Source of the DNA: Occallatibacter riparius
GTDB lineage: Bacteria; Acidobacteriota; Terriglobia; Terriglobales; Acidobacteriaceae
Reading direction: 5' to 3'
DNA: 64,000 bases
Assembly: GCF_025264625.1 (NCBI RefSeq)
Contig: NZ_CP093313.1
Coordinates: forward strand, 6,324,001-6,388,000
The notes beneath the pieces were generated by a model. That model was not told the DNA's origin, did no database searches, and worked only from the letters and a program-made list of their open reading frames with translations. Within the stretch, counting starts at the first letter, position 1; every line of letters begins with the position of its first letter. Positions 42,075 to 50,559 of this stretch are shown piece by piece. The translations under genes and the position numbers were made by a program.

Positions 42075-42878
42075 CTACTCAAGTCCCAGAAGAACGGCTC
42101 GCTCCACGGGCGAATAGTCCCGGTCCGTTCTCTTTAGATTGAGTTCACCGTTTGGATAGAGCGGGGGCTGCGCCATGAAGCGTGCGTGCTTGCCGCGAAC
42201 GGGCTGCGCCGCGTGCACCAGAAACGGATGACACAGATAGACGGTGCCGGCTGGACCCGATGCCAGGGCCCCAGGCAGATCGCTGGTGATTTGCTCCGCT
42301 GCTGCCGAGATCTGCAGGAACGGCAGCCCCTCGTTGCCCGCCTGCTGCAACAACTTGGAAACCCTGAGATGTGAGCCGACACGAATGCGTGTGGGGCCGT
42401 CCTGCTCGCCTACATCGGTGAACAGAAACAGCATCAGAAGAGCGCGGCCGCGCGATGTGAGATTGACGCGCCACTCCATGTAATTGGCTTCTGCGCCCTC
42501 GAGCGGAAAGCTGGCATCGATGTGCCATCCCGTATCGCCGGGATCATCTGAGTGCGGAAACCGCAGTGGGAATCCGCCGAGGCTCTGCCTGGGCACCCAT
42601 CGGCTTAGCCCGACGAGTTGATCAAAAGCGGCGTGCAGTGCAGGCGTATTCGCGGCTTCACGGAACGGTTCTTCCGAGCGGTCTCCGATGCGGATGACTG
42701 GACGGGTCCAGGTGGAAGAGTCGTTAGCGCTGCAGCCGGATTCGCGCCAGAGGATCTCGCGGCACTCTGCGGCCGTGGACTGTGAAAACGCGTTCTCCAC
42801 TTTGACGAAACCGTCGCGGACAAACTGCTCTTCCTGCGCCGGGGTGAGGGCACGCGAATCTGAATCTGCTGAGTTCAT
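42075..42878 (-). CDS. Phytanoyl-CoA dioxygenase (PhyH) family oxygenase
   Basis: A 267-residue Fe(II)/2-oxoglutarate dioxygenase. The metal motif is His119-Ile-Asp121 (GWHIDASF), with the distal His222 in CHPFLVHAAQPVRGKHARF and an Arg for 2-oxoglutarate. The ATG at 42878 is preceded by CGGAGATCCTC; a frame extension of 10 codons is less likely. It is clearly different in sequence from the PhyH at 8776. The substrate is unknown. The promoter lies in the 230 bases before 43110, shared with the divergent ferritin-like gene. Confidence 0.88.
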   Translation of the reverse strand: MNSADSDSRALTPAQEEQFVRDGFVKVENAFSQSTAAECREILWRESGCSANDSSTWTRPVIRIGDRSEEPFREAANTPALHAAFDQLVGLSRWVPRQSLGGFPLRFPHSDDPGDTGWHIDASFPLEGAEANYMEWRVNLTSRGRALLMLFLFTDVGEQDGPTRIRVGSHLRVSKLLQQAGNEGLPFLQISAAAEQITSDLPGALASGPAGTVYLCHPFLVHAAQPVRGKHARFMAQPPLYPNGELNLKRTDRDYSPVERAVLLGLE

Positions 42879-43109
42879 GAGGATCTCCGTTGGGTTTTCT
42901 GTGCGCACGTGAGTACCGTCTGGCCGCGGGTGCGGCCACCTTGGAGTACCGGAAGGCGGCGCCGGCCGTCAGAGGCGGGGCAAAAATAGGGAGGAGAGCT
43001 GAATCATCTTCACGCGACGAATTGTAATTGCCGAGCACCGTGCAACGGAAAGCATGGTGGGCCCTTCCAAACCATCGGCACGACGAATGCAAATCCAACG
43101 AGGTATCTC

Positions 43110-43622
43110 ATGGGACTAATCACTCCCAACGATTTTCCGAACTTGCGCGAGCTATATACGGCACAGCTGCGCTATCTATTGTCCACTGAGAATCAGATTG
43201 TGAAGGGTCTGCCGGCAATGATCGAGCACGCCGAAGACACGCAACTGAAGCAGGCATTCCAGTCACACCTTCAGGAGACCCAGGTTCACGTCCAGCGAAT
43301 CGAGGGCTTGCTGCAGGAGCTGATGGGAGAGATCGACGACAAGAAGGACCCGATTCTCACCGCGATTGTGGGGTCGGGCGAAAACATCACGAAGGAAACA
43401 GAATCAGGACCGGTGCGCGATGCGGGACTGATTGCCACAGCGCAGAAGGTGGAGCACTACGAGATCGCGTCGTATGGCAGCGCGCGCGACTGGGCCAAGC
43501 ACCTGGGCCTGACGAATCACGTGTCGCTGCTGCAGAAGACTCTGGACGAAGAGAAGCACGCGGATCAACTGCTGACGGAGATTTCGCAGCGAACCAACTC
43601 GTCCGCGTCTATCGCAGCTTAG
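43110..43622 (+). CDS. Ferritin-like DUF892 protein (YciE/YciF type)
   Basis: A 170-residue four-helix-bundle protein of the YciF/DUF892 family. It shows the expected helices with paired acidic and His residues: LRELYTAQLRYLLSTENQIV, EHAEDTQLKQAFQSHLQETQVHVQRIE, AQKVEHYEIASYG and LDEEKHADQLL. Those residues probably bind a di-iron site. The family is induced by osmotic and general stress in enterics. The next gene on the other strand encodes a Gly/Ser-rich hydrophilic protein of the kind often seen with YciF-like genes, which supports a stress role. No strong ribosome site is visible. Confidence 0.88.
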   Translation: MGLITPNDFPNLRELYTAQLRYLLSTENQIVKGLPAMIEHAEDTQLKQAFQSHLQETQVHVQRIEGLLQELMGEIDDKKDPILTAIVGSGENITKETESGPVRDAGLIATAQKVEHYEIASYGSARDWAKHLGLTNHVSLLQKTLDEEKHADQLLTEISQRTNSSASIAA

Positions 43623-43631
43623 AAAGATGCG

Positions 43632-43662
43632 GCTGGCCCGAATCGCGATGATTCGGGTCAGC
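43632..43662. terminator. Bidirectional hairpin between convergent stress-type genes
   Basis: GCTGGCCCGAATC (43632-43644) pairs with GATTCGGGTCAGC (43650-43662), 13 pairs with one G-T wobble, around a 5-base loop. It sits between the stops of the ferritin-like gene and the convergent Gly/Ser-rich gene. T-tracts are weak on both sides, so bidirectional termination is likely but unproven. Confidence 0.6.
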
Positions 43663-43670
43663 TTGCATGC

Positions 43671-43961
43671 TTATAGCTGGCCCTCTTCGTCCGAGGCGGA
43701 GCTTGTCTGGCGCGAAGGCGCGCCACCGTCGGTTTGGGCTCCAGACTGCTGGCTTGCATCGCCCTGGCCACCGGAGCGATTGCCACGCTCGTCGGGACGG
43801 CCGCTCTCGATTCCCTCCCCTGCGCCGCCGCGCGTCTTCTCGCCGCTTCTGGATTGTGTGCTGTTGAGGCCGCTGGAGCCGTGGCTTTTGGAGCTCTGGC
43901 TTGTGCTGGATCCCGTATTGCCTCCGCGATTCTGTTCGCGCGATTCCGCTTTGTTTTCCAT
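43671..43961 (-). CDS. Small Gly/Ser-rich hydrophilic stress-type protein
   Basis: A 96-residue protein made almost entirely of Gly, Ser, Glu, Gln, Arg and Asn, with no hydrophobic core, so it is probably disordered. It begins MENKAESREQNRGGNTGSST and ends ASDEEGQL. The ATG at 43961 is set by AGGAG about 8 bases upstream; the longer frame to 44048 is discarded. Low-complexity hydrophilic proteins of this kind (KGG/ConB-like) accompany desiccation or osmotic stress genes, and the neighbour is a DUF892 protein. Function is inferred only from composition and context. Confidence 0.7.
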   Translation of the reverse strand: MENKAESREQNRGGNTGSSTSQSSKSHGSSGLNSTQSRSGEKTRGGAGEGIESGRPDERGNRSGGQGDASQQSGAQTDGGAPSRQTSSASDEEGQL

Positions 43962-44157
43962 GGATGACTCCTGCTTGCGTCGCCTATAGGCGAACAACGT
44001 GAGATGCCGAGTACAGTACGGTACGTTGTTTGGGACCGATTTAACCATAATTAATAAACTTCATTAATCGTGAATTCACCGAAGATGATATAACCATAGA
44101 TAGAGCGCCATTCCCCAGATTCCTCCCATGATCTCTTTCTTTGCTGCGAGGCCTTCG

Positions 44158-45687
44158 ATGTTCCGTCCCTGGTCGATGCCGAGGTTTGTTTTGCTGACTG
44201 CCATTGCAGCGAGCCTCTGCGCGCAGGCATGGGGCGGCCAGGCGCGAGACACAGGATTGCTTCCAGCGGCGCCGCAGCCGCAAGCTTCGGCGGTGGCGAA
44301 GAACAATGTCGGCGAGGGATTTCAGCAAAGGCCTGACGACACGACGGGCACGGTTCCACCGGATCCGAAGCCGAACAAGAAGGGCGCAGCTGCTGATCCG
44401 GTGGTCACGATGTTCCCTCACCCCGAGGGGCGGCGCTGGTGGATTTCAGGTCAGGCGAACGTCATCTTCCAGGGCCGGCTGCCGTTTCACTCGCCGTATG
44501 AGGGGCCGAACAGCTTTCGCAACTCGGCGGAATACAAGACGTCGCTGGTGGGCACGTTCTACTCAGCGGTGCGGCCAACGACCTCGGTGCGCTACAACAC
44601 GGATCTGGTGCTCGATATCGAGTCGGCGGGCGGACGCGGGCTGAGCCAGGCGCTGGGGTTGGCGGGCTTTGCGAATCTCGATGTGGTGCGCAATCCGAGT
44701 CTCGGCAGCACGCCGTATCTGGCGCGCTACGAGATTCACCAAGTGTTCGGGCTGACGGGCAAGACCGTGAGCCAGGCGCCGAACTTCTTTGCGCTGGCGA
44801 CGGAAGTGCCGGAGCGGCGTATTGAGTTTCGTGTGGGCAAGATGACGCTGCCGGATTTCTTCGATGTGAACGACATTGGGTCGGACTCGCACCTGCAGTT
44901 CATGAACTGGACCGTGGACAACAACGGTGCGTGGGACTATGCGGCCGACACGCGCGGCTACACGGTGGGCGGGATGGCAGAGTATGACGACCGGGCCTGG
45001 AGCCTGCGCTACGGCATCTTCGCCATGCCAGTGGTCGCGAACGGCATCGACATGGACTGGGCCTTCAGCCGCGCGCACGGACAGAACGGCGAGTTCGAGC
45101 TGCGGAAGTCGCTGGTGCCGAATCGCAAGGGCACGACGCGGATTCTGTTCTTTGGGAACACGGCGCACATGGGCGTATATCGCGAGGCGGTGCAGGCCTA
45201 TCTTGCCGGTGTGGACTCGACGCCGACCATCACGGCACACGCGCAGTTCGGGGCGCTGAAGTACGGGGTCGACTACAACATGCAGCAGGAAGTCACGGAC
45301 AATCTGCGGCTGTTCGGGCGGTTCGGATGGAATGAGGGTCAACACGAGTCCTATGCGTACACGGAGGTGGATCAGACTGTACAGGCGGGCGGCGATTACT
45401 CGATGCGGAGATTCGGACGGGGCGAGGACAAGTTCGGCGCAGTGGTCGTTTCAAATGCAATCAAGCGCGATCACCAGGAGTATCTGCGGCTGGGCGGCCT
45501 GGGCTTTCTGTTGGGCGACGGCAACTTGAATTATGGCCGCGAGAACATCGTAGAGAGCTATTACACGTGGCACGCCTGGCGGGGCATGTTCTACTCCGTC
45601 GATGTGCAGCACTTCAATAATCCGGGCTACAACCGGGACCGCGGACCGGTGTGGGTGGGCGCGGTGCGTGGGCACGTGGATTTTTGA
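44158..45687 (+). CDS. OprB-like carbohydrate-selective outer-membrane porin
   Basis: A 509-residue outer-membrane protein. The signal peptide spans about residues 1-26 (ending AWG), followed by a Pro/Lys-rich linker and a 16- to 18-strand barrel of alternating polar and aromatic residues. The strand-like pieces RRIEFRVGKMTLPDFFD, GAWDYAADTRGYTVGGMAEY and NVDYNMQQEV-like repeats fit carbohydrate porins, and the protein ends in an aromatic residue (HVDF), as outer-membrane barrels do. It allows passive sugar uptake. The ATG at 44158 has GCGAGG upstream; the ATG at 44128 is less likely. An AT-rich tract with ATTAAT repeats lies upstream at 44036-44075. Confidence 0.8.
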   Translation: MFRPWSMPRFVLLTAIAASLCAQAWGGQARDTGLLPAAPQPQASAVAKNNVGEGFQQRPDDTTGTVPPDPKPNKKGAAADPVVTMFPHPEGRRWWISGQANVIFQGRLPFHSPYEGPNSFRNSAEYKTSLVGTFYSAVRPTTSVRYNTDLVLDIESAGGRGLSQALGLAGFANLDVVRNPSLGSTPYLARYEIHQVFGLTGKTVSQAPNFFALATEVPERRIEFRVGKMTLPDFFDVNDIGSDSHLQFMNWTVDNNGAWDYAADTRGYTVGGMAEYDDRAWSLRYGIFAMPVVANGIDMDWAFSRAHGQNGEFELRKSLVPNRKGTTRILFFGNTAHMGVYREAVQAYLAGVDSTPTITAHAQFGALKYGVDYNMQQEVTDNLRLFGRFGWNEGQHESYAYTEVDQTVQAGGDYSMRRFGRGEDKFGAVVVSNAIKRDHQEYLRLGGLGFLLGDGNLNYGRENIVESYYTWHAWRGMFYSVDVQHFNNPGYNRDRGPVWVGAVRGHVDF

Positions 45688-45782
45688 GGGGAATCTGGTA
45701 TGCGCCCAGAATTCTCGACGGGACATGCCCGATCCGCGACGATCGCCGCTTCATTCCTTGAGTATCGAAATCGTGGACGCAA

Positions 45783-47756
45783 TCAGTAATGAACATTTAG
45801 CAGATTGCTCAGCAGAGCGGCCTGCGTCGCCTCGTGTTCGCTCTCGATGTGGCGCGCTTCGCTCCCTTCAGCACTGCCGTATGGGAGTATGTCGCGTTCA
45901 CTGAACCGCATGGTGGAATTCTTGTAAACACGACCGTCGGAAGTGATCATGAAGTACGCCCCGTTTTCGTAGAAGCCCGAGGCACCATATGTTCCCATAG
46001 GCAAATAAATCCGGCGGTTAGCCAGGCGCTGTTCCGTGACGGGGGACCCTTGCGCGTGGAGTGGAGCGCCGCTCAAGCCCAGCAAATCAAGAAGCGTAGG
46101 CGAGAGATCGATGTGACTCGTTGGATAGTTGATGCGAACCGCACTCTTCAGCGCCTGCGGAGCATAGATAAGCATGGGAACCCGCATGACGCGGTCGTCC
46201 AGCTTTCTATCGGCGGTGAGGGGGTGCGATCCGTCTGGAAGTGTGGCGGAGAAGCGCATCCCGTGGTCACCAGTCACGACGATGATTGTCTTTTTGAGTA
46301 CTCCGTCGTCACGAAGCTGTTGGACGATTTGTCCCAGCCAACCATCTTCCAGCTTTGCAAGAGCGCGCCCCCGCCGCAAGGCGGAAGCTTCAGTGCCAGC
46401 ATCGGCTCCGCGATAGGGATCGTGGCTTACCTCGGGGAAGTACATGGCTGCGAAGTGTTGGTGATTCGATGACCATTCGTGGATGTCGTGGCAAAGGTAG
46501 TTCAAAGACTGGAGATCATGCCCTGCCGTATAGTCGGCTGGGCCGTAGAAGGTGGTGAGACCAGCGCGATCTTTTTCGGGATCAATCGCGGGCGGGCGCA
46601 ATTCGCTGAAACCCAGGCTCGCAAGCATCAAGTCGTCGCGCTGCGAGGGGATCTGCCATACAAAACCGTAGAAGGCGGTTCGATATCCGGCTGCATCAAG
46701 AGTGCGCATAAGTGTCGGCAGCCTCGGTCCGCGCGTCTGAGTCAATTCGCTTGGGTTGCACTGGATGACGCATTGTGCATAGAGGGAGGTAAGCATGGAA
46801 AAGGTGGCATAGTCAGTCTGAGGGAAACTGGTGTAGTGCCGCGCCAAGACAAAGGAGTGCTCGCGAAGCTGGCGCAGATTCGGCATGTCGGCCAGATCAT
46901 CACTCGCGGGATCAACAACCTCAGCCGACATCGATTCCATGGTGAAAATGACGATGTTCGCGTCGGCAGCTTTTCCGAAATAGCTAGATGGTTGCGTTGG
47001 AGGAGCCAGGGCGCTTGAGCGATACATTTCCATTAACCGATCAGTGCCATAAGCCTGCAGTTGCCGGATGCGCGATGACCTGGCCATGTCTTCGAAGAAG
47101 AACGAATACACTGCATTTCCGAGGAGGGGCGAGGTCCACGGACCAGGCGGGATTCGGGGAATCCATGCAATGAGTCCTAAGGGGATCGCCGCCGCAATGC
47201 AAGCGAGAGCAGCACATTCGCCAAATACCACATGACGGCTGGTAAGCGCGTTAGCAATTAGTTGGTGCACGATGAAGGCGAATATCGCAGTAAGAAAAAG
47301 TAAGGTCCCAAAAGCTACCCACACCTGAGTATGGATAGCGAGAAATGACGCATCGCGGCTTGCCATCTCCCATGCCAGAAGCCCGTACGTGAGTCGGAAA
47401 GTGGTGAAGGACCCCGTCAGCTTCCAAACATGGGCCTGCAAAGCAGTCAGTAGCGCCAGGGCGGCTGAAAAAGAAGCACTCAGATAGAAAGCCGACCGGC
47501 GCGCCATTCGCACGGTGAGCAGAAGAATGATTAGTGGCACCACGAAGAAGAGCAACAGGAGATCGCTTCGAAAGAGCGCGAATGTATCGAAGACGGAGAT
47601 TAGCCCTGTGCCTCCGAGAAAGGGAGCGGCCTCGTGAAATCCCGCGCCTCGCATCAAGGAAAACTTAGTGGCAAGGATGGCCCCTGCGCTCGCGATCCAA
47701 GGCAGGAGAATGACGCCCCAGCGCAGTTCCATGGGGACCCGATAAAAGTTGCGCAT
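45783..47756 (-). CDS. LtaS-like sulfatase-family membrane phosphotransferase
   Basis: A 657-residue protein with about five N-terminal membrane helices (residues 12-200) and a large periplasmic alkaline-phosphatase/sulfatase domain. Metal site elements are Glu274 (IFTMESMSAEV), a candidate nucleophile Thr314 (SFPQTDYATFSML) and TGDHGMRF near residue 497. Such enzymes transfer glycerol phosphate or phosphoethanolamine, or hydrolyse sulfate esters. In a Gram-negative context, periplasmic glucans (OpgB/MdoB-like) or lipid A are likelier acceptors than teichoic acid. The gene is visibly less GC-rich than its neighbours, which hints at transfer. It is last in a leftward run after the FtsB-like gene. 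Confidence 0.82.
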   Translation of the reverse strand: MRNFYRVPMELRWGVILLPWIASAGAILATKFSLMRGAGFHEAAPFLGGTGLISVFDTFALFRSDLLLLFFVVPLIILLLTVRMARRSAFYLSASFSAALALLTALQAHVWKLTGSFTTFRLTYGLLAWEMASRDASFLAIHTQVWVAFGTLLFLTAIFAFIVHQLIANALTSRHVVFGECAALACIAAAIPLGLIAWIPRIPPGPWTSPLLGNAVYSFFFEDMARSSRIRQLQAYGTDRLMEMYRSSALAPPTQPSSYFGKAADANIVIFTMESMSAEVVDPASDDLADMPNLRQLREHSFVLARHYTSFPQTDYATFSMLTSLYAQCVIQCNPSELTQTRGPRLPTLMRTLDAAGYRTAFYGFVWQIPSQRDDLMLASLGFSELRPPAIDPEKDRAGLTTFYGPADYTAGHDLQSLNYLCHDIHEWSSNHQHFAAMYFPEVSHDPYRGADAGTEASALRRGRALAKLEDGWLGQIVQQLRDDGVLKKTIIVVTGDHGMRFSATLPDGSHPLTADRKLDDRVMRVPMLIYAPQALKSAVRINYPTSHIDLSPTLLDLLGLSGAPLHAQGSPVTEQRLANRRIYLPMGTYGASGFYENGAYFMITSDGRVYKNSTMRFSERDILPYGSAEGSEARHIESEHEATQAALLSNLLNVHY

Positions 47757-47840
47757 GGCTTTTTAGAATTAACCAGCGAATTTTACAACTGGAATTGCCG
47801 TCGCGCAAGATACCCCTGTCACCCCGGAAGCGAATCCAAT

Positions 47841-48254
47841 CTATTTTGACGGAGAGGCTGCGGCGGGCTTGACTTCATTTGACAGGTCGACGATGACTTC
47901 GCCCTGGCGGGCGTAGCGGAGTTTCTCGCGGGCTTCGTGCTCAATCTCGTCGGGATCGGTCTTGAGCTTGTCGACGCGGACACGCAGGCGGGAGTTCTCC
48001 TGCTGGAGCTGGTCGATCTCCTTTTGCAACTGCTTGTCTTCGACGCGTTTCTGCTCCCAGAACGAGAGGCCGTGCTTGCCGTTGACCACGTGCCAGCCCA
48101 GCAGCAAGGCAAGGCCGACGGCAACCGCGCTTGCAGCCGAACGCCAGCCGTTTGTCGCCCAACGGACAACGCGGTGCGACAAAGGCTGCGCCTGAACCGG
48201 CGGCTTCTGCACCGGTTCAGGCGCAAACATCTCGACTGTTGATTGATCCTGCAT
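47841..48254 (-). CDS. FtsB/DivIC-like septum formation initiator protein
   Basis: A 137-residue bitopic membrane protein of the cell-division FtsB/DivIC family. It has a cytoplasmic Pro/Gln-rich N-terminus of about 35 residues, one membrane helix (about 40-58), a periplasmic coiled coil (EDKQLQKEIDQLQQENSRLRVRVDKLK) and the conserved DPDEIEHEAREKLRYARQGEVIV segment. FtsB works with FtsL and FtsQ to activate septal wall synthesis. It starts 23 bases after the phosphohexomutase stop and is probably cotranscribed with it. Confidence 0.9.
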   Translation of the reverse strand: MQDQSTVEMFAPEPVQKPPVQAQPLSHRVVRWATNGWRSAASAVAVGLALLLGWHVVNGKHGLSFWEQKRVEDKQLQKEIDQLQQENSRLRVRVDKLKTDPDEIEHEAREKLRYARQGEVIVDLSNEVKPAAASPSK

Positions 48255-48277
48255 TTTCCCCGATCTGAAGGTGACGG

Positions 48278-49687
48278 TCAGGAAGTAACGAACTTCTCTG
48301 CCGCGGCCTTCAGCGCTTCCATATCGTGCTCACTGCGAGCTTCAGTATATGCACGCACCACCGGTTCCGTCCCGGACAACCGGTAGCACACCCAGGAGCC
48401 GTCGTCGAGAATGAGCTTGAGCCCGTCAGTGCGCACAACCTGCTTGACCTTGCGCCCGCTCAGTTCCGTCGGATCGGCCTTCAACTTCTCAGTGAACCGG
48501 GCTTTTACCTCCGGGGTCAAGCGGAAGTTCTCACGAACGGGGTAGTAGGAACCAACCTTGCCAAACAATTCCCGAAGCTGCACTCCGAGGCTCTTGCCGC
48601 GGACAGCGACCATTTCCGTGACGAGAAGGCCGGCGATGATGCCGTCTTTCTCTGGAACGTGGCCGCGAATGGTGAGGCCTGCGGACTCTTCGCCGCCGAT
48701 GGCGATTTTGTCTTCAATGATGAGCTCGCCGATGTACTTGAATCCGACCGGGGTTTCATAGAGCGGGACTTTGTGGTGCTCTGCGAGGGCGTTGACCAGG
48801 TTGGTGGTGGCGACGCTCTTGGCCACGCCGTTGCGCCAGCCACGGGTTTCGACGAGGTAGTCGAACAGAAGCGCGATGACGTAGTTGGGCTGGATGAAGG
48901 TGCCGTCCTCGTCGACGATGCCGAATCGGTCGGCGTCGCCGTCGGTGGCAATGACGATCTTGGCGCCGATTTCGCGCATCTTGCGTTTCGCGGCATCGAG
49001 CAGGTGATCGTCGGGCTCGGGGGCGTGACCGCCGAAGAGAACGTCGCGGTAGTCGTGGACGGTTTCGACGGGGACGCCGGCCTGGCGCAGGATGCGGCAG
49101 CTATAGCCACGGCCGGCACCCCAGAAGGGATCGTAGACCACCTTGATGCCCGACTTGGTGATGGCCTTGAGATCGACGAGCTCGCCGAGGCGCTTGAGGA
49201 ACGAGTCCTTCACGTCAACGGTTTCGAATCCACCGTCGGGAGGGTTGGCCTGCGGAATCTTCGCGCCGCTGTCGGCAATGCGGTTCACGGCCGCTTCGAT
49301 CTGACTTGTGACTTCAGGCAGGGCAGGCGCGCCGTCAGGGCTCGAGTACTTGATGCCGTTGTATTCCGGCGGATTATGCGATGCGGTGAAGTTGAGGGCG
49401 CCCACGGTTTTGAAGGTGCGTACGGCATGCGCGATGGCGGGGGTGGGTGCGGCATCGGGAATGACGACGGGGGTTACGCCTGCGCCGGCGAGGACGCGCG
49501 CGGCGGTGTCGACGAAGCTCTCGCCCAGGAATCGGGGATCACGCCCGACGAGTACGCGATGCGGACCGGGTTGAGTCTTTACATATTCCGCGATACCCGC
49601 AACGGCCAGACGGATGTTGGCGACGGTAAACTCATCGGCCACGATGGCGCGCCAGCCAGAGGTGCCAAACTTGATCGCACTTGCCAT
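48278..49687 (-). CDS. Phosphoglucomutase/phosphomannomutase family enzyme
   Basis: A 469-residue alpha-D-phosphohexomutase that interconverts hexose 1- and 6-phosphates. Motifs in order are KFGTSGWR near the N-terminus, the phosphoserine loop TASHNP (Ser103), the metal loop Asp249-Gly-Asp251-Ala-Asp253-Arg, the sugar-binding GGEESAG and the phosphate-binding C-terminal domain with CYRLSGTEPVVRAY. Whether it prefers glucose, mannose or glucosamine is not clear; the DGDADRFG/GGEESAG pattern fits glucose/mannose enzymes. It supplies precursors for envelope glycans and heads the run with the FtsB- and LtaS-like genes. Confidence 0.93.
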   Translation of the reverse strand: MASAIKFGTSGWRAIVADEFTVANIRLAVAGIAEYVKTQPGPHRVLVGRDPRFLGESFVDTAARVLAGAGVTPVVIPDAAPTPAIAHAVRTFKTVGALNFTASHNPPEYNGIKYSSPDGAPALPEVTSQIEAAVNRIADSGAKIPQANPPDGGFETVDVKDSFLKRLGELVDLKAITKSGIKVVYDPFWGAGRGYSCRILRQAGVPVETVHDYRDVLFGGHAPEPDDHLLDAAKRKMREIGAKIVIATDGDADRFGIVDEDGTFIQPNYVIALLFDYLVETRGWRNGVAKSVATTNLVNALAEHHKVPLYETPVGFKYIGELIIEDKIAIGGEESAGLTIRGHVPEKDGIIAGLLVTEMVAVRGKSLGVQLRELFGKVGSYYPVRENFRLTPEVKARFTEKLKADPTELSGRKVKQVVRTDGLKLILDDGSWVCYRLSGTEPVVRAYTEARSEHDMEALKAAAEKFVTS

Positions 49688-49830
49688 GTCTCAAGCTCCC
49701 TTCTTGCAACTCCATACTGCCTTTCGAGGCTGCGATTGGGCAAGCACAGGCCGGGCATATGGTGTGCCGGGTCACCAAGCCATGTGATCGCCGCAGCATT
49801 CGATTACCCGGTTGGATGCCATACTTGTGG

Positions 49831-49866
49831 GCATTGGGTCAGTCTTGTTGGAGGCTGACCCAATGC
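49831..49866 (+). promoter_or_regulatory. Perfect stem-loop in the cutA leader
   Basis: GCATTGGGTCAG (49831-49842) pairs exactly with CTGACCCAATGC (49855-49866), a 12-base-pair stem with a 12-base loop. It ends 22 bases before the cutA ATG. Because the gene to the left is transcribed away, this is not its terminator. It may act as an RNA control element or a protein-binding dyad for cutA. Confidence 0.6.
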
Positions 49867-49888
49867 GTAGTGTTGCCGGAGGACAGTT

Positions 49889-50239
49889 ATGGTTGAGTCC
49901 AACTCCCTTCATTCAAATCCCGAAGTGCGCATCGTGTTGACGACGGCGGGCAGCCGCGAAGAGGCGGAGCGAATCGGGCGGACGCTGGTTGAGGAGCGGC
50001 TTGCCGGGTGCGCGACGCTGTTGCCCGGTGTGGAGTCGATTTACCACTGGCGCGGCGGGATCGAAACGGACTCCGAGACCCTGCTTCTGCTGAAGACAGA
50101 GGTTGATCAGCTTGATGCGCTTTACGCGCGGCTGAAGGCTCTGCACAGCTATGAAACCCCGGAGTTTCTGGTGCTCTCAGTGGAGGCGGCGAGCCAGGGA
50201 TATCGCGAATGGCTCAAGGCGAGCCTGGCGGGCGTTTGA
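49889..50239 (+). CDS. cutA: Divalent-cation tolerance protein CutA
   Basis: A 116-residue PII-like trimer. The signature pieces are VLTTAGSREEAERIGRTLVEERLAGCATLLPGVESIY (read as a block from about residue 15), WRGGIETDSE, LLLLKTEVDQL and YETPEFLVL. CutA binds divalent metals in some species, but its physiological role is disputed. GGAGG precedes the ATG at 8 bases. It begins a plus-strand run with a small membrane protein, bioY and mqnD. The leader carries a perfect stem-loop. Confidence 0.93.
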   Translation: MVESNSLHSNPEVRIVLTTAGSREEAERIGRTLVEERLAGCATLLPGVESIYHWRGGIETDSETLLLLKTEVDQLDALYARLKALHSYETPEFLVLSVEAASQGYREWLKASLAGV

Positions 50240-50400
50240 GCGGGTGAGAGGTCAGCGGCGGGTCTGGTATTCTTGCCGTTAGCGGATCTTCCCGTCTGCC
50301 TGAAACTGTCGCGCTCCAGGACTTTGCATGAATCCGAGTAGCGGGTGCGTGCAGTAGCGAAAAGAGACGATTGTGCCGGCCATGGGATCCGAACAGGACC

Positions 50401-50559
50401 ATGCGCTGGCTGATGATCGTACTTCTCGTTTCGCTTGCTGCGTTGTTGGTTGCGTCGGCGGGCGTTGCGTACCACGTGTGGCAGGAGCATAAGCGACGGA
50501 AGTCGGCTCCCGCGCAAGTGGAACGGGCAGAGAATCCGGATACGGAGGAGGCACCATGA
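50401..50559 (+). CDS. 52-residue membrane protein coupled to bioY
   Basis: A small protein starting MRWLMIVLLVSLAALLVASA, with one membrane helix (about residues 3-24) and a charged C-terminal tail (WQEHKRRKSAPAQVERAENP). AGGA precedes the ATG at 50401; a longer frame from 50371 lacks a ribosome site. Its stop overlaps the bioY start (ATGA at 50556-50559), so the two are translationally coupled. No family is recognised. It could be an accessory subunit of the biotin transporter, since no EcfA/EcfT genes are near, but that is speculation. Confidence 0.65.
   Translation: MRWLMIVLLVSLAALLVASAGVAYHVWQEHKRRKSAPAQVERAENPDTEEAP

Noticed and set aside
48326..49858. 510-codon plus-strand frame
   Set aside because: Antisense shadow of the phosphohexomutase, whose catalytic motifs are intact on the minus strand.
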